Positions 8,432 through 17,598 of a stretch of 64,000 bases of DNA are shown here, piece by piece. The notes beneath the pieces were generated by a model, which did no database searches, was not told the DNA's origin, and was given only the letters and a program-made list of their open reading frames with translations. The stretch is from Streptomyces sp. NBC_01460 (GTDB lineage Bacteria > Actinomycetota > Actinomycetes > Streptomycetales > Streptomycetaceae), in NCBI RefSeq assembly GCF_036227405.1, contig NZ_CP109473.1, forward strand, positions 3,596,001-3,660,000. Reading direction: 5' to 3'. A program made the position numbers and the translations under genes. The first letter of the stretch is position 1; each line of letters begins with the position of its first letter.

Positions 8432-9040
8432 TTGAACGATGATATGTGCCGAAAGTCGCCACTACGGCGTGAACTGCTCGCCGCACGACGGCTCCTCACC
8501 TCGGAGGACGTGGAAACGGCCGCCGCGGTTCTCGCCTCGGCCGCCGGGGATCTTCCCGAGCTGGCCGGCGCGCGGACCGTGGCGGCCTACGTGTCCGTGG
8601 GCCGCGAACCGGGGACGCACGCCCTCCTGGACGCCCTGCGCGCACGGGGCGTACGCGTGCTGCTGCCGGTGCTCATGGCGGACAACGACCTGGACTGGGC
8701 CGTGTTCGACGGCGCGGAGCACCTCGTGCCCGCCGGCCGGGGCCTGCTGGAACCGGACGGCGCGCGCCTGGGACCGCAGGCGGTCCTGGACGCGGACGCG
8801 GTCCTGCTGCCGGGACTCGCCGTGGACGGGCGCGGGATGCGGCTGGGACGCGGCGGGGGCAGCTACGACCGGGTGCTGGCCCGGCTGGCGGCGGCCGGGG
8901 CCCACCCCGCCCTCGTCGTCCTGCTGTACGACGACGAGGTGGTCGCGCGGGTTCCCGAGGAACCGCACGACCACCCCGTGGACGCCGTGGTCACACCGGC
9001 CGGAGCGCGACGCTTTCCGCGCTCCGGCCGGCGGCCCTAG
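8432..9040 (+). CDS. 5-formyltetrahydrofolate cyclo-ligase
   Basis: Converts 5-formyl-THF to methenyl-THF with ATP. The 202-residue product has the family core: KSPLRRELLAARRLL, VAAYVSVGREPGT, LLPGLAVDGRGMRLGRGGGS then YDRVLARL, the ATP/folate loop, and EEPHDHPVDAVVTPAG. TTG at 8432 is the apparent start, with only weak ribosome-binding complementarity. The overlapping +1 frame of equal length is Trp/Cys-rich and a shadow. Its last bases overlap the convergent penicillin-acylase gene by 4 bases. Folate theme shared with folD upstream. Confidence 0.9.
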   Translation: MNDDMCRKSPLRRELLAARRLLTSEDVETAAAVLASAAGDLPELAGARTVAAYVSVGREPGTHALLDALRARGVRVLLPVLMADNDLDWAVFDGAEHLVPAGRGLLEPDGARLGPQAVLDADAVLLPGLAVDGRGMRLGRGGGSYDRVLARLAAAGAHPALVVLLYDDEVVARVPEEPHDHPVDAVVTPAGARRFPRSGRRP

Positions 9041-11781
9041 GGTTTCTTGAGCGTCAGGGTGTCGACCGTGGACCGCTCCACGGCGTTCTCCCCGTAGGAC
9101 CAGTCGAGCAGTTCGCCGTCGACCCACTTGTCGGTCTGGTCGGTGTAGTGGGCGCTGAACGCGTGCCCGGAGGCGCCGGTGAGGTTGATCCAGCGGGACT
9201 TGTCCCAGTCGCCGACGTTGACGACCATCCGCATCGACGGCACCCAGATGACCTCGTAGCCGCCCGCCGCGTTCCAGCCGGTGGCGTTCACCGCCGCCTC
9301 GCCGCCGCCGAGGTCCCAGGGGCCCCGGTTGAGGGCCCGCTGCAGAAGGTCGGGGCCCTCGGTGCCGAGCGTCTGGTTGCGCAGGGTCAGCTGGTGCAGC
9401 CGGCCCCAGCTCCAGGTGGTGATGTCCTTGCCGAGCTCGGCGGTCAGCTCCCAGCGCGCGTCCTCCATGGCGCGGGCGAAGAGCTCGTCACGGCTGTCGA
9501 TGGCAGCCTCGCGCCCCTTGGCCGGGACCTTCCACCAGTCGTTGTCCTGGTCGTCCAGGATGCTCTCGACCACCTCGTACCAGCGGTCGCCGCCGTCCGG
9601 CTGTGCCGCGTCCGGGGCACGCTGGCCGCATTCGCGTACGAGCTTGTCCTGCTCGTCCACCGGCCCGGCGCCTGCGGCCGGCTCCACGTAGACGCAGTCG
9701 CCCTTGGCGCGCATCTCCTTGGGGAGCTTGTTGCCGAAGGCCAGGAGGAGGATGTTGCGCCAGACGCCGTTGAAGTACGCGGCGGCGGCCGAATCGGGCT
9801 CCTGGGTGTAGTCCCAGCCCTCGAGCAGCTTCTGCGCCTCGCGGACACTCTTGTCGGAGATGGCGATGTTCTTGAGCTTCGGCACCAGCTTCGCGGCGAT
9901 CGCGCTCTGGTTGTCCATCTGCATCGTCTGCATGTCGTCGGTGGAGATCTTCTCCCCGCCGTCGATCTTCTTCTGGATCAGGTCGTTGATCCGCTGACTG
10001 CGGGTGCCGTAGCCCCAGTCCTTGGTCAGCATGTGGTCGTAGCCCTCGCCGATGACCGCCTGGTTGGCGGTGACGATGTAGCCACGGTCGGGGTCGTACT
10101 CGTACGGCAGCTCGTCGAAGGGGATGGGGTCCTTCTCCCAGCCGTACTTCGGGTTCCAGCCGGGGCTCGGCAGGGTGCCGTCACCCTGCTTGCGGACCGG
10201 GATCGTGCCGGGCGCCTGGTAGCCGATGTGGCCCTTGGTGTCCGCGTAGATGAGGTTCTGCGAGGGCACCTCGAAGTGTGCGGCGGCCTTGCGGAAGGTG
10301 GTGAAGTCCTTCGCCTTGTTGAGCTCGAAGACCGCGTCCATGGACTTGCCCGGCTGCAGCGCCGTCCACTTCAGGGAGACCGCGTAACCGTCGCCGCGGT
10401 CGGGCGCGGAGTTGGTGACGGGGGCCTTCTTGCCGACCTTCTCCAGCTCGCCGCTGCGGTCGGAGACCAGCGGACCGTTGTTGGTCTCCCGGACGGTGAT
10501 CTTCCGGTCCCTGCCACCCGCGACCTTGATGGTCTCCTCGCGGCTGATGAAGGGTTCGGTCTTCCCGTCGTACTGGTAGCCGTCGCCGGAGACCTTCTCC
10601 AGGAAGAGGTCGGTGACGTCGGCCCCGAGGTTGGTGAAGCCCCAGGCGATGTCCTGGTTGTGGCCGATGACCACACCGGGCATCCCGGAGAACGTGTAGC
10701 CCGCCGTGTCGTACTGGCAGGACGCCGAGACCTGACGGCAGTGCAGTCCCATCTGGTACCAGAGCGAGGGGAGCTGGGGCGCCAGGTGCGGGTCGTTGGC
10801 CAGCAGCGGCTTGCCGGTCGTCGTGTGGTCGCCGGAGACGACCCAGGAGTTCGACCCGATGCCGTTGCCGTTCGGGCCGAGCAGCGCCGGGATCTGGTCG
10901 AGGGTGTCGGAGAGCGCGGAGAGCTGGGTGTTCAGGCCGGCGGTGGCTCCCTCGGGCGTCGGCGTCCCGATGCTGTCCGTCGGTTCGGCGTCCGGGTCGA
11001 ACTTTCCGGTGACCGGGGAGACCGCGCCCTGGTCGACGATCGGCTTGTTCTTGTCGTACGGGTAGTCCGGGTAGAGATCCGCGATCTGCTTCGAGCTGAG
11101 CCTGCTGGTCATCAGCGAGCGGTCGATCTCGTCCTGCATGTTGCCGCGCAGGTCCCAGGCCATCGCCTTGAGCCAGGCCACCGAGTCGACCGGGGTCCAC
11201 TCGGTGGGCTTGTAGTCGTTGGTCAGACCGAGCGCCGCGTACTCGACTGAGATGTCCTTGCCGTCCTTGCCGGCCAGATACGCGTTCACCCCGTCCGCGT
11301 AGGCCTGGAGGTTCTTCTTCGTCTCCTCGTCGAGGACCTTGTCGTACTCCTCCTGGGCCACCTTGCGCCAGCCGAGCGTGCGCAGGAAGGAGTCGGTCTC
11401 GACCTGACCGGAGCCGAACATCTCGGAGAGACGTCCCGACGTCATGTGACGGCGTACGTCCATCTCCCAGAAGCGGTCCTGGGCCTGGACGAAGCCCTGG
11501 GCGCGGAAGAGGTCGCTGTCGGTGTCCGCGTAGATCTGCGGGATCCCGTAGCTGTCACGTCTGACGTCGACGTCGCCGGAGAGACCCTTGAGCTCGGTCG
11601 AACCGGTGGTCTGCGGGTACGAGGCCCGGACCGTGGAGACGGACCAGTACGCGCCGAACCCGACACCCGCGACAAGCGCCAGCACCAGGACGATCACGAA
11701 CAGGCGGGCGCGTCGCCCCTTCTTCCTGCCGGCCTTCTTCGCAGCGGAAGACCCGGAAGGGGCGGTTGTGTTGGCGGGCAT
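9037..11781 (-). CDS. Membrane-anchored penicillin acylase family protein
   Basis: A 914-residue Ntn-hydrolase precursor. A basic N-terminus (KKAGRKKGRRAR) is followed by one membrane anchor, about residues 27-47. The alpha-chain region begins VDVRRDSYGIPQIYAD. After an acidic linker the beta chain would begin at the nucleophile Ser (about residue 310) in GNGIGSNSWVVSG, then LLANDPHL and GVVIGHNQDIAWG, all typical. Maturation by self-cleavage is expected (family). Substrates could be beta-lactams, acyl-homoserine lactones or other N-acyl compounds; nothing in the sequence decides. The start at 11781 excludes 40 residues of frame that reach into the promoter region. Confidence 0.9.
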   Translation of the reverse strand: MPANTTAPSGSSAAKKAGRKKGRRARLFVIVLVLALVAGVGFGAYWSVSTVRASYPQTTGSTELKGLSGDVDVRRDSYGIPQIYADTDSDLFRAQGFVQAQDRFWEMDVRRHMTSGRLSEMFGSGQVETDSFLRTLGWRKVAQEEYDKVLDEETKKNLQAYADGVNAYLAGKDGKDISVEYAALGLTNDYKPTEWTPVDSVAWLKAMAWDLRGNMQDEIDRSLMTSRLSSKQIADLYPDYPYDKNKPIVDQGAVSPVTGKFDPDAEPTDSIGTPTPEGATAGLNTQLSALSDTLDQIPALLGPNGNGIGSNSWVVSGDHTTTGKPLLANDPHLAPQLPSLWYQMGLHCRQVSASCQYDTAGYTFSGMPGVVIGHNQDIAWGFTNLGADVTDLFLEKVSGDGYQYDGKTEPFISREETIKVAGGRDRKITVRETNNGPLVSDRSGELEKVGKKAPVTNSAPDRGDGYAVSLKWTALQPGKSMDAVFELNKAKDFTTFRKAAAHFEVPSQNLIYADTKGHIGYQAPGTIPVRKQGDGTLPSPGWNPKYGWEKDPIPFDELPYEYDPDRGYIVTANQAVIGEGYDHMLTKDWGYGTRSQRINDLIQKKIDGGEKISTDDMQTMQMDNQSAIAAKLVPKLKNIAISDKSVREAQKLLEGWDYTQEPDSAAAAYFNGVWRNILLLAFGNKLPKEMRAKGDCVYVEPAAGAGPVDEQDKLVRECGQRAPDAAQPDGGDRWYEVVESILDDQDNDWWKVPAKGREAAIDSRDELFARAMEDARWELTAELGKDITTWSWGRLHQLTLRNQTLGTEGPDLLQRALNRGPWDLGGGEAAVNATGWNAAGGYEVIWVPSMRMVVNVGDWDKSRWINLTGASGHAFSAHYTDQTDKWVDGELLDWSYGENAVERSTVDTLTLKKP

Positions 11782-11998
11782 CGCTGTCCTTCGAGGGGCA
11801 GGGTGGTCCTGGGAGTGCAGGAGCAACCATAGGCGCCCCGCCGAAGCCACTCGGACGCGGTATGGAGATGCAGCCATTTGCGCACCGGTTCGCACGAACA
11901 CTCGAAGGCGTCAAGAAAACGTTAAAGATTAGGTAAGGTAACGAAGTACTGGCCACCGGAGGCCGATCCGGAAGGCGTACGCAGGGAAGGAACGGACC

Positions 11999-13612
11999 CT
12001 GACTGTCCACGCGCTCAACGAACTTCTGCTCGTCTGCTCAGTCGTCCTGCTGGTCGCCGTCGCGGCCGTACGCATCTCGTCCCGCAGCGGGCTCCCCAGC
12101 CTGCTCCTGTACCTCGGCATCGGGATCGCCATGGGTCAGGACGGCATCTTCGACGTCAAGTTCGACAACGCCGAGCTGACCCAGGTGATCGGCTACGCCG
12201 CCCTGGTCGTCATCCTGGCCGAGGGCGGTCTGGGCACGAAGTGGAAAGAAGTGAGACCCGCCCTGCCGGCGGCGGCCGTCCTGTCGACCGCAGGTGTGGG
12301 CATCAGCGTGGGCGTCACCGCGAGCGCGGCGCACTACCTCGTCGGCCTCGACTGGCGACAGGCCCTGATCATCGGCGCCGTCGTGTCGTCCACCGACGCA
12401 GCAGCCGTCTTCTCCGTCCTGCGCAAGGTCCCCCTCCCCTCCCGGATCACCGGTGTCCTGGAGGCCGAATCAGGCTTCAACGACGCCCCCGTGGTCATCC
12501 TGGTGGTGGCGTTCTCCGCCGTCGGCCCCGTGGAGCACTGGTACGTGCTGGTGGGCGAGATAGCCCTGGAGCTCGCCATCGGCGCGGCCGTCGGCCTCGC
12601 GGTGGGCTGGCTCGGGTCCTTCGGGCTCCGCCACGTGGCGCTGCCCGCGTCCGGGCTCTACCCGATCGCCGTGATGGCCATCGCCGTGTCCGCGTACGCG
12701 GCGGGTGCCATGGTCCACGGGAGCGGCTTCCTGGCCGTCTACCTGGCCGCGATGGTCCTCGGCAACTCCAAGCTCCCGCACTGGCCGGCCACCCGGGGCT
12801 TCGCGGACGGGCTCGGCTGGCTGGCGCAGATCGGCATGTTCGTCCTGCTCGGCCTTCTGGTCACCCCGCACGACCTGATCGCCGACTTCTGGCCGGCCGT
12901 GGTCGTGGGCCTGGTACTGACCGCCGTCGCACGCCCGTTGTCGGTCTTCATCAGCCTCGCGCCGTTCCGGCTGCCGCACCGTGAGAAGGCCCTGATGTCG
13001 TGGGCGGGGCTGCGCGGCGCCGTGCCCATCATCCTGGCGACCATCCCGATGGTGTCCGGGATCGAGGGCAGCACCCGGGTCTTCAACATCGTCTTCGTGC
13101 TCGTCATCGTCTACACACTGATCCAGGGTCCGACCCTGCCGTGGGTGGCCAAGGCCCTCAAGATCAGCGACGACCCGTCCGAGACGGCGGACCTCGGGAT
13201 CGAGTCGGCACCGCTGGAGCGGCTGCGCGGCCACCTGCTCTCCGTGGAGGTGCCCGGCAGGTCCAAGATGCACGGCGTGGAGGTCGGGGAGCTGCGGCTG
13301 CCCGCCGGGGCGGCCGTCACCCTCGTCGTGCGGGACGACAAGAGCTTCGTCCCGGCGCCCTCGACCGTGCTGCGGCGCGGGGACGAGCTGCTGGTCGTCG
13401 CGACCGATCCGGTCCGCGACGCGACGGAGGCACGGCTGCGGGCCGTCGGCGAGGGCGGCAAGCTGGCCGGCTGGCTCGGGACGGGCGGGGCGGCCCGCCG
13501 GGGCGACGGCGCCGCCGACACCCCTCACCTCGCGAGGCTCGCCAAGAGGCTGGGCAAAGGCGGCGAGGACCGTCCCGGGGACAGGACGGGCGGCAGCCGG
13601 GCCCACCACTGA
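11999..13612 (+). CDS. CPA-type cation/proton antiporter with C-terminal RCK_C (TrkA-C) domain
   Basis: A 537-residue polytopic protein with about 12 membrane spans. VSSTDAAAVFSVL and EAESGFNDAPVVILV are the hallmark of the CPA1 (NhaP/KefB-like) core. After WAGLRGAVPIILATIPM the chain becomes soluble, with VEVGELRLPAGAAVTLVVRD, VLRRGDELLVVATD and a basic tail, a TrkA-C domain thought to bind regulatory nucleotides. The first in-frame ATG (12131) would delete the first span. CTG at 11999, preceded by GGAAGGA, restores a hydrophobic N-terminus (LNELLLVCSVVLLVAVAAV) and was chosen. Na+ versus K+ specificity is not readable. Confidence 0.88.
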   Translation: MTVHALNELLLVCSVVLLVAVAAVRISSRSGLPSLLLYLGIGIAMGQDGIFDVKFDNAELTQVIGYAALVVILAEGGLGTKWKEVRPALPAAAVLSTAGVGISVGVTASAAHYLVGLDWRQALIIGAVVSSTDAAAVFSVLRKVPLPSRITGVLEAESGFNDAPVVILVVAFSAVGPVEHWYVLVGEIALELAIGAAVGLAVGWLGSFGLRHVALPASGLYPIAVMAIAVSAYAAGAMVHGSGFLAVYLAAMVLGNSKLPHWPATRGFADGLGWLAQIGMFVLLGLLVTPHDLIADFWPAVVVGLVLTAVARPLSVFISLAPFRLPHREKALMSWAGLRGAVPIILATIPMVSGIEGSTRVFNIVFVLVIVYTLIQGPTLPWVAKALKISDDPSETADLGIESAPLERLRGHLLSVEVPGRSKMHGVEVGELRLPAGAAVTLVVRDDKSFVPAPSTVLRRGDELLVVATDPVRDATEARLRAVGEGGKLAGWLGTGGAARRGDGAADTPHLARLAKRLGKGGEDRPGDRTGGSRAHH

Positions 13613-13635
13613 CGGGAGCGGCGGGGCGGTCGGCT

Positions 13636-13678
13636 GCGGGTCCCCCACCGACCCGGCCGGTGCCGGTGGGGGACCCGC
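13636..13678 (+). terminator. 15-bp perfect hairpin after antiporter gene
   Basis: Arms 13636-13650 and 13664-13678 (GCGGGTCCCCCACCG and its exact complement) with a 13-base loop, 24 bases after the antiporter stop codon. Confidence 0.85.
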
Positions 13679-13981
13679 CACCGACCCGGTGCGGGGACGT
13701 GTGTCTGCGCACAATCGCAGGTTCGCCGACGCCAGGACCTGTAAGATGAAGGACTGGATCTCTTGATCCACTCGATGTGAACCTGATCGACCAACTCTGT
13801 CTGATGCAGAGCTGGCGCGACCGTATGGCGGTCGTGGCGTCCTTTCGCCTCTGGAGCGAGCGCCCGGCATCTACCGCAGTTCCGCGCGAAGAGGACAGCT
13901 CTCGGCAGCTCCCGCACGCCCCAGCACCCCGGTGCGAGGCTCCGGGGAGCACGGCCACCAGGCGGCAGAAAGGCATGGACC
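13679..13981 (+). promoter_or_regulatory. Long structured leader of the downstream MFS gene
   Basis: About 300 bases without a supported gene. TAAGAT near 13742 could be a -10 element. Two adjacent small hairpins follow: CTCTG/CAGAG (13795-13799 with 13807-13811) and CGACCG/CGGTCG (13818-13823 with 13829-13834). A frame starting GTG at 13777 overlaps them and reads through into the MFS gene out of frame; its codon bias is poor, but a short leader peptide is possible. Confidence 0.4.
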
Positions 13982-15262
13982 GTGGCGTCCACGGTCTCCG
14001 ACCGCCCCGGTTACGGGCAGTTGCTGCGCACCCCGGGTGCGTGGACCTTCCTTCTCCCGGGCTTCGCCGCCCGGCAGCCCTTCGCGATGCTGACCATCGG
14101 CATCGTCCTCCTGGTCCAGCACACCACCGGCTCCTACGGCAGCGCGGGTGCCGTGGCGGCCGCCTCCGGTGTCTCGATGGCCCTGTTCGCGCCGCAGAGC
14201 GGCAGGCTCGCCGACCGGTTCGGCCAGCGTGCCGTGCTGCTGCCCGGCGTCCTGGTGCACGCCGCCTCCGTCGGCGCCCTCACGGCGCTCGCGCTGGCCG
14301 ACGCCCCCCTGTGGGCGCTGTTCCTCGCCGCGGTGCCCACCGGTGCCTCCATCCCGCAGGTCGGCCCGATGGTGCGCGCCCGGTGGGCGGCCCGGCTCGG
14401 CGCGGCCCCGGGGCGCCCCGCCTCCCCCCTGATGACGACGGCGGCCGCCTTCGAGTCCGTGACGGACGAGTTCACCTTCGTCGTCGGCCCGGTGCTCGCG
14501 ACGGCGCTGTGCACCGGCGTGCACCCTGCGGCGGGACTGATCACCGAGGCGGCGCTGACGCTGCTGGGCGGCGTCCTGTTCGCCGCTCAGCGCTCCACCC
14601 AGCCGGCCCCCCGGGGCGCCGCCACGGAGGCCGAGCCGCACCGCTCGGCGCTCTCCGTGCCCGGCGTGCGGGTGCTGGCGATCACCTTCCTGGGCATCGG
14701 CTCCGTCTTCGGCGGCATGCAGGTCTCCCTCACGGCGTTCGCCGAGGAGATCGGCCGCCCAGGCGTCAACGGACTGCTGTACGGGATCTTCGCCGCCGGC
14801 AACATGCTGGCCGGCGTCGCCTGCGGGGCCATCGCCTGGAAGAGCGGCCCGCGCCGCCGGCTGATCATCGGGTACGTGGCTCTGACGCTGACCGCGTCCG
14901 GGCTCTGGGCCGTGCACTCCGTCCCGCTGCTGGCGGGTCTGGGACTGCTGGTCGGGCTGTGCATCGCTCCCGCGCTGATCAGCGGCTACACCCTGGTCGA
15001 CGCGCTCGTCCCCGCGTCCGCAAGGACCGAGGCCTTCACCTGGCTCACGGGCGCGGTGGCGCTCGGCCAGGCCGCGGCCGTCACGGTGTCCGGACAGCTC
15101 GCGGACGCCCATGGCGCGAGCACCGGATTCGTGGTCCCGCTGGCCGGTACCGCACTGGCCCTGGCGACCCTGCTGGCCCTGCGTTCACGGCTGACACCGC
15201 GGCCCGCCGGACGCACCGTGGCACGTGGGATCGGTCACCGCGAGCCGGTCACGGTGGACTGA
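13982..15262 (+). CDS. MFS transporter, 12-span drug-efflux type
   Basis: A 426-residue major-facilitator protein with about 12 hydrophobic segments. The loop-2/3 motif is SGRLADRFGQRAVLLPG (typical GRLxDRxGRR form), and a long central loop containing TQPAPRGAATEAEPHR separates the halves. It most resembles drug or metabolite exporters of Actinobacteria; the substrate is unknown. GTG at 13982 was chosen (frame MASTVSDRPGYGQLL), with AAAGGC upstream. It stands alone, behind a roughly 300-base leader with hairpins, so RNA-level control is plausible. Confidence 0.88.
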   Translation: MASTVSDRPGYGQLLRTPGAWTFLLPGFAARQPFAMLTIGIVLLVQHTTGSYGSAGAVAAASGVSMALFAPQSGRLADRFGQRAVLLPGVLVHAASVGALTALALADAPLWALFLAAVPTGASIPQVGPMVRARWAARLGAAPGRPASPLMTTAAAFESVTDEFTFVVGPVLATALCTGVHPAAGLITEAALTLLGGVLFAAQRSTQPAPRGAATEAEPHRSALSVPGVRVLAITFLGIGSVFGGMQVSLTAFAEEIGRPGVNGLLYGIFAAGNMLAGVACGAIAWKSGPRRRLIIGYVALTLTASGLWAVHSVPLLAGLGLLVGLCIAPALISGYTLVDALVPASARTEAFTWLTGAVALGQAAAVTVSGQLADAHGASTGFVVPLAGTALALATLLALRSRLTPRPAGRTVARGIGHREPVTVD

Positions 15263-15328
15263 GAGCTCGGAATACGTCAGTATGGATCGTCGTTAGCACT
15301 CACTGAGTGAGAGTGCCAGGAGGAGCAA

Positions 15329-15667
15329 GTGCCGACTTACCAGTACCAGTGCACCGAGTGCGGCGAGGGCCTCGAAGCGGTGCAGAAGTTCACCGATGAT
15401 GCCCTGACCGTGTGCCCGAACTGCGAGGGACGCCTCAAGAAGGTGTTCTCGGCGGTCGGCATCGTCTTCAAGGGATCCGGTTTCTACCGGAACGACAGCC
15501 GCGGCTCCTCGTCGAGCAGCACGCCGGCCACGTCGACCACCAAGGCGTCGGACTCGTCCGCCGGTTCGTCCTCCTCGAAGCCGGAGTCGAAGCCTGCCGC
15601 TTCGGCGTCGTCCTCGACCTCCTCCTCGGCTTCCTCCACGTCGTCGAGCGGTACGTCGGCCGCCTGA
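15329..15667 (+). CDS. FmdB-family zinc-ribbon protein
   Basis: A 112-residue protein. Residues 1-50 are the FmdB zinc ribbon, MPTYQYQCTECGEGLEAVQ with CPNCEGRLKKVF (two CxxC pairs), followed by GIVFKGSGFYRND. The last 55 residues are a Ser/Thr/Ala/Lys low-complexity tail. GTG at 15329 follows a near-perfect AGGAGG. FmdB was named for putative regulation of formamidase/acetamidase expression; the actual role is unknown. Confidence 0.92.
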   Translation: MPTYQYQCTECGEGLEAVQKFTDDALTVCPNCEGRLKKVFSAVGIVFKGSGFYRNDSRGSSSSSTPATSTTKASDSSAGSSSSKPESKPAASASSSTSSSASSTSSSGTSAA

Positions 15668-15696
15668 GGCCACCCCGTACCCGATACGTTTCACCC

Positions 15697-15725
15697 GGAC
15701 CCCGCTGATCGACTCGGCGGGGTCC
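15697..15725 (+). terminator. Hairpin after fmdB-like gene
   Basis: GGACCCCGC (15697-15705) pairs with GCGGGGTCC (15717-15725), loop of 11 bases, 30 bases beyond the FmdB-like stop. Confidence 0.75.
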
Positions 15726-15755
15726 CGGTCGTGCGTGCCCGGTTAGTGTGACCGC

Positions 15756-16604
15756 ATGGTCAACGCAGAAACGGGTACAGCGGAAATCGGTGTCATCGGC
15801 GGATCGGGCTTCTACTCCTTCCTGGAGGACGTGACCGAGATCCAGGTGGACACCCCCTACGGGGCACCGAGCGACTCCGTCTTCCTCGGTGAACTCGCCG
15901 GTCGCCGGGTGGCCTTCCTCCCGCGCCACGGCCGCGGGCACCACCTCCCGCCGCACCGGATCAACTACCGCGCCAACCTCTGGGCCCTGCGCTCCGTCGG
16001 CGTACGCCAGGTCCTCGGCCCGTGCGCCGTCGGCGGCCTGCGCCCCGAGTACGGCCCGGGCACCCTGCTCGTACCGGACCAGATGGTGGACCGGACCAAG
16101 ACGCGTACGCAGACCTTCTACGACGGCGAGCCGCGGGCCGACGGGACCGAGCCGAACGTGGTGCACCTCGGCTTCGCCGACCCGTACTGCCCCGAGGGCC
16201 GCAAGGCGGCCCTGGCCGCGGCACGCGGGCGCGACTGGGAACCGGTGGACGGCGGAACCCTGGTCGTCGTCGAGGGGCCGCGCTTCTCGACCCGCGCGGA
16301 GTCGCGCTGGCACGCGGCGATGGGCTGGTCGGTCGTCGGGATGACGGGGCACCCGGAAGCGGTCCTCGCCCGTGAACTGGAGCTCTGCTACACGACGCTG
16401 ACCCTGGTCACGGACCTCGACGCGGGGGCCGAGGCCGGCGAGGGCGTCAGCCACGCGGAGGTCCTGGAGGTGTTCGCGGCCAACGTGGACCGGCTTCGGT
16501 CGGTGCTCTTCGACGCGGTGGCGGCACTGCCCGCGAGCAAGGACCGCCACTGCGTCTGCTCACACGCGCTGGACGGGCTCGATCCGGGCTTCGAACTGCC
16601 GTAG
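15756..16604 (+). CDS. mtnP: S-methyl-5'-thioadenosine phosphorylase
   Basis: Phosphorolyses methylthioadenosine to adenine and methylthioribose-1-phosphate in methionine salvage. The 282-residue product shows IGVIGGSGFYSFLE, LPRHGRGHHLPPHRINYRAN, the phosphate/substrate loop GTLVVVEGPRFSTRAES and GMTGHPEAVLARE. These are standard for MTAP/PNP-type enzymes; the PNP-like alternative (other 6-oxopurines) cannot be excluded. Start ATG 15756, shortly after a terminator, so it is monocistronic. Confidence 0.92.
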   Translation: MVNAETGTAEIGVIGGSGFYSFLEDVTEIQVDTPYGAPSDSVFLGELAGRRVAFLPRHGRGHHLPPHRINYRANLWALRSVGVRQVLGPCAVGGLRPEYGPGTLLVPDQMVDRTKTRTQTFYDGEPRADGTEPNVVHLGFADPYCPEGRKAALAAARGRDWEPVDGGTLVVVEGPRFSTRAESRWHAAMGWSVVGMTGHPEAVLARELELCYTTLTLVTDLDAGAEAGEGVSHAEVLEVFAANVDRLRSVLFDAVAALPASKDRHCVCSHALDGLDPGFELP

Positions 16605-16906
16605 GGCCGCGGCGGCTGGGGGTTCTTTCGGGCCGCGGGCGCGGGGGCGGCTGTGCGGGGCTGGGCGCGGGAAGCCGGTCACGCGGGGCCGGTTGCGCCG
16701 GGCGGGTCGCGCGGGGCCGGTCACCTCGGGCCGGGCGCCTTCGCCCCTTCCGGGTGACCGGGTTGTCCACATCGTGTGGACTGTCCACAGGGCGGAGCGC
16801 GATCGGTGCGGACGGTGGATCGTGAGGGGAGTCCGGCGGGCGTCACATCCCGCGGGACCCCTCGTTCCCTCGCCCGGATGTCCCTCGCGGATCTCCCACA
16901 CGCCAG
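16605..16906. other. Gene-free interval, GC-rich
   Basis: About 300 bases with no supported gene. The first half is a very G-rich tract of GGGGCCGG-like repeats. The second half holds a cluster of DnaA-box-like 9-mers (listed separately) and the upstream region of the RcpC-like gene. Confidence 0.5.
16763..16789. promoter_or_regulatory. Cluster of three DnaA-box-like 9-mers
   Basis: TTGTCCACA at 16763-16771 is the preferred Streptomyces DnaA box. TGTGGACTG (16775-16783, reverse strand) and CTGTCCACA (16781-16789) are one-mismatch versions. GTCCACA/TGTGGAC also forms a 7-bp inverted repeat with a TCG spacer. It is not next to dnaA/dnaN, so it is not oriC; a regulatory or titration site is possible. 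Confidence 0.4.
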
Positions 16907-17479
16907 GTGGTGTTGGCCATGTTCCCTTCCGCGCCCGAAACACGTCCCCTGCCTCCCGCACCATGCGGGGTCCCGGCCTTCGGGCCCCTGCGTGTGCGGG
17001 GCGGTGGAGGACGGCGGATCCGGCGGGCGCTGCGCGGCCGGCGCCGCGCGCTGGCCGCGGGCTTCGCCCTGACCTCCGCCGTGCTCGCCGTTTCGGGGCT
17101 GGGCGGTGAGAAGGGAGCGGTAGCCGTCCACGGGGGCGCGCCACCGGACCCCGAGCGAAGGCCTGTGGGGCTGGTCGCCGCTCCGGTGCGGATCGCCGAC
17201 GCGGCGACGGTCGGTCTGCTGCGGCCCGGTGACCGCGTCGATGTGATCGCCTCGGTCGACGGGAACGCCGACGCAAGGGTGGTCGCGCGCGACGTACGGG
17301 TGACGGAGATCCCGCGCGGACCGGGCGCCGGAGAGGCGTCGTTCCCAGCAGCGGACAATGGGGCGGGCTCGGGAAGCGGCGCCCTGGTGGTCCTGTCGGT
17401 GCGGCGGGACACGGCGGCGGCCCTGGCCGGTGCCGGCGCATCGGGGCGGCTCGCGGTGGCGGTCTCCCATGCCGAATAG
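16907..17479 (+). CDS. RcpC/CpaB-like SAF-domain protein (Flp pilus assembly type)
   Basis: A 190-residue protein: basic N-terminus (GGRRIRRALRGRRRALAAG), one hydrophobic segment (FALTSAVLAVSGLGG), then an extracytoplasmic SAF/RcpC-type domain with VGLVAAPVRIADAATVGLL, RPGDRVDVIASVD, VVARDVRVTEIP and ALVVLSVRRDTAAAL. RcpC/CpaB proteins act in tad/Flp pilus assembly, but no tad genes are nearby, so the role here is unknown. GTG at 16907 or ATG at 16919 could start it. Confidence 0.8.
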   Translation: MVLAMFPSAPETRPLPPAPCGVPAFGPLRVRGGGGRRIRRALRGRRRALAAGFALTSAVLAVSGLGGEKGAVAVHGGAPPDPERRPVGLVAAPVRIADAATVGLLRPGDRVDVIASVDGNADARVVARDVRVTEIPRGPGAGEASFPAADNGAGSGSGALVVLSVRRDTAAALAGAGASGRLAVAVSHAE

Positions 17480-17598
17480 AACGGATATCGCGTCAACTCA
17501 CCCGTGGGGCGTACCCGATTGGACAGTGCACCCTTCTGCCGCCTTATGTGGCGGGGCAGTTCGCTCCCCCGACGGCACGCGCGGAGAAGGGCTCCCCT

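Noticed and set aside
16763..16789. Chromosomal origin oriC
   Set aside because: Only three DnaA-like boxes and no dnaA or dnaN nearby; listed as a box cluster only.
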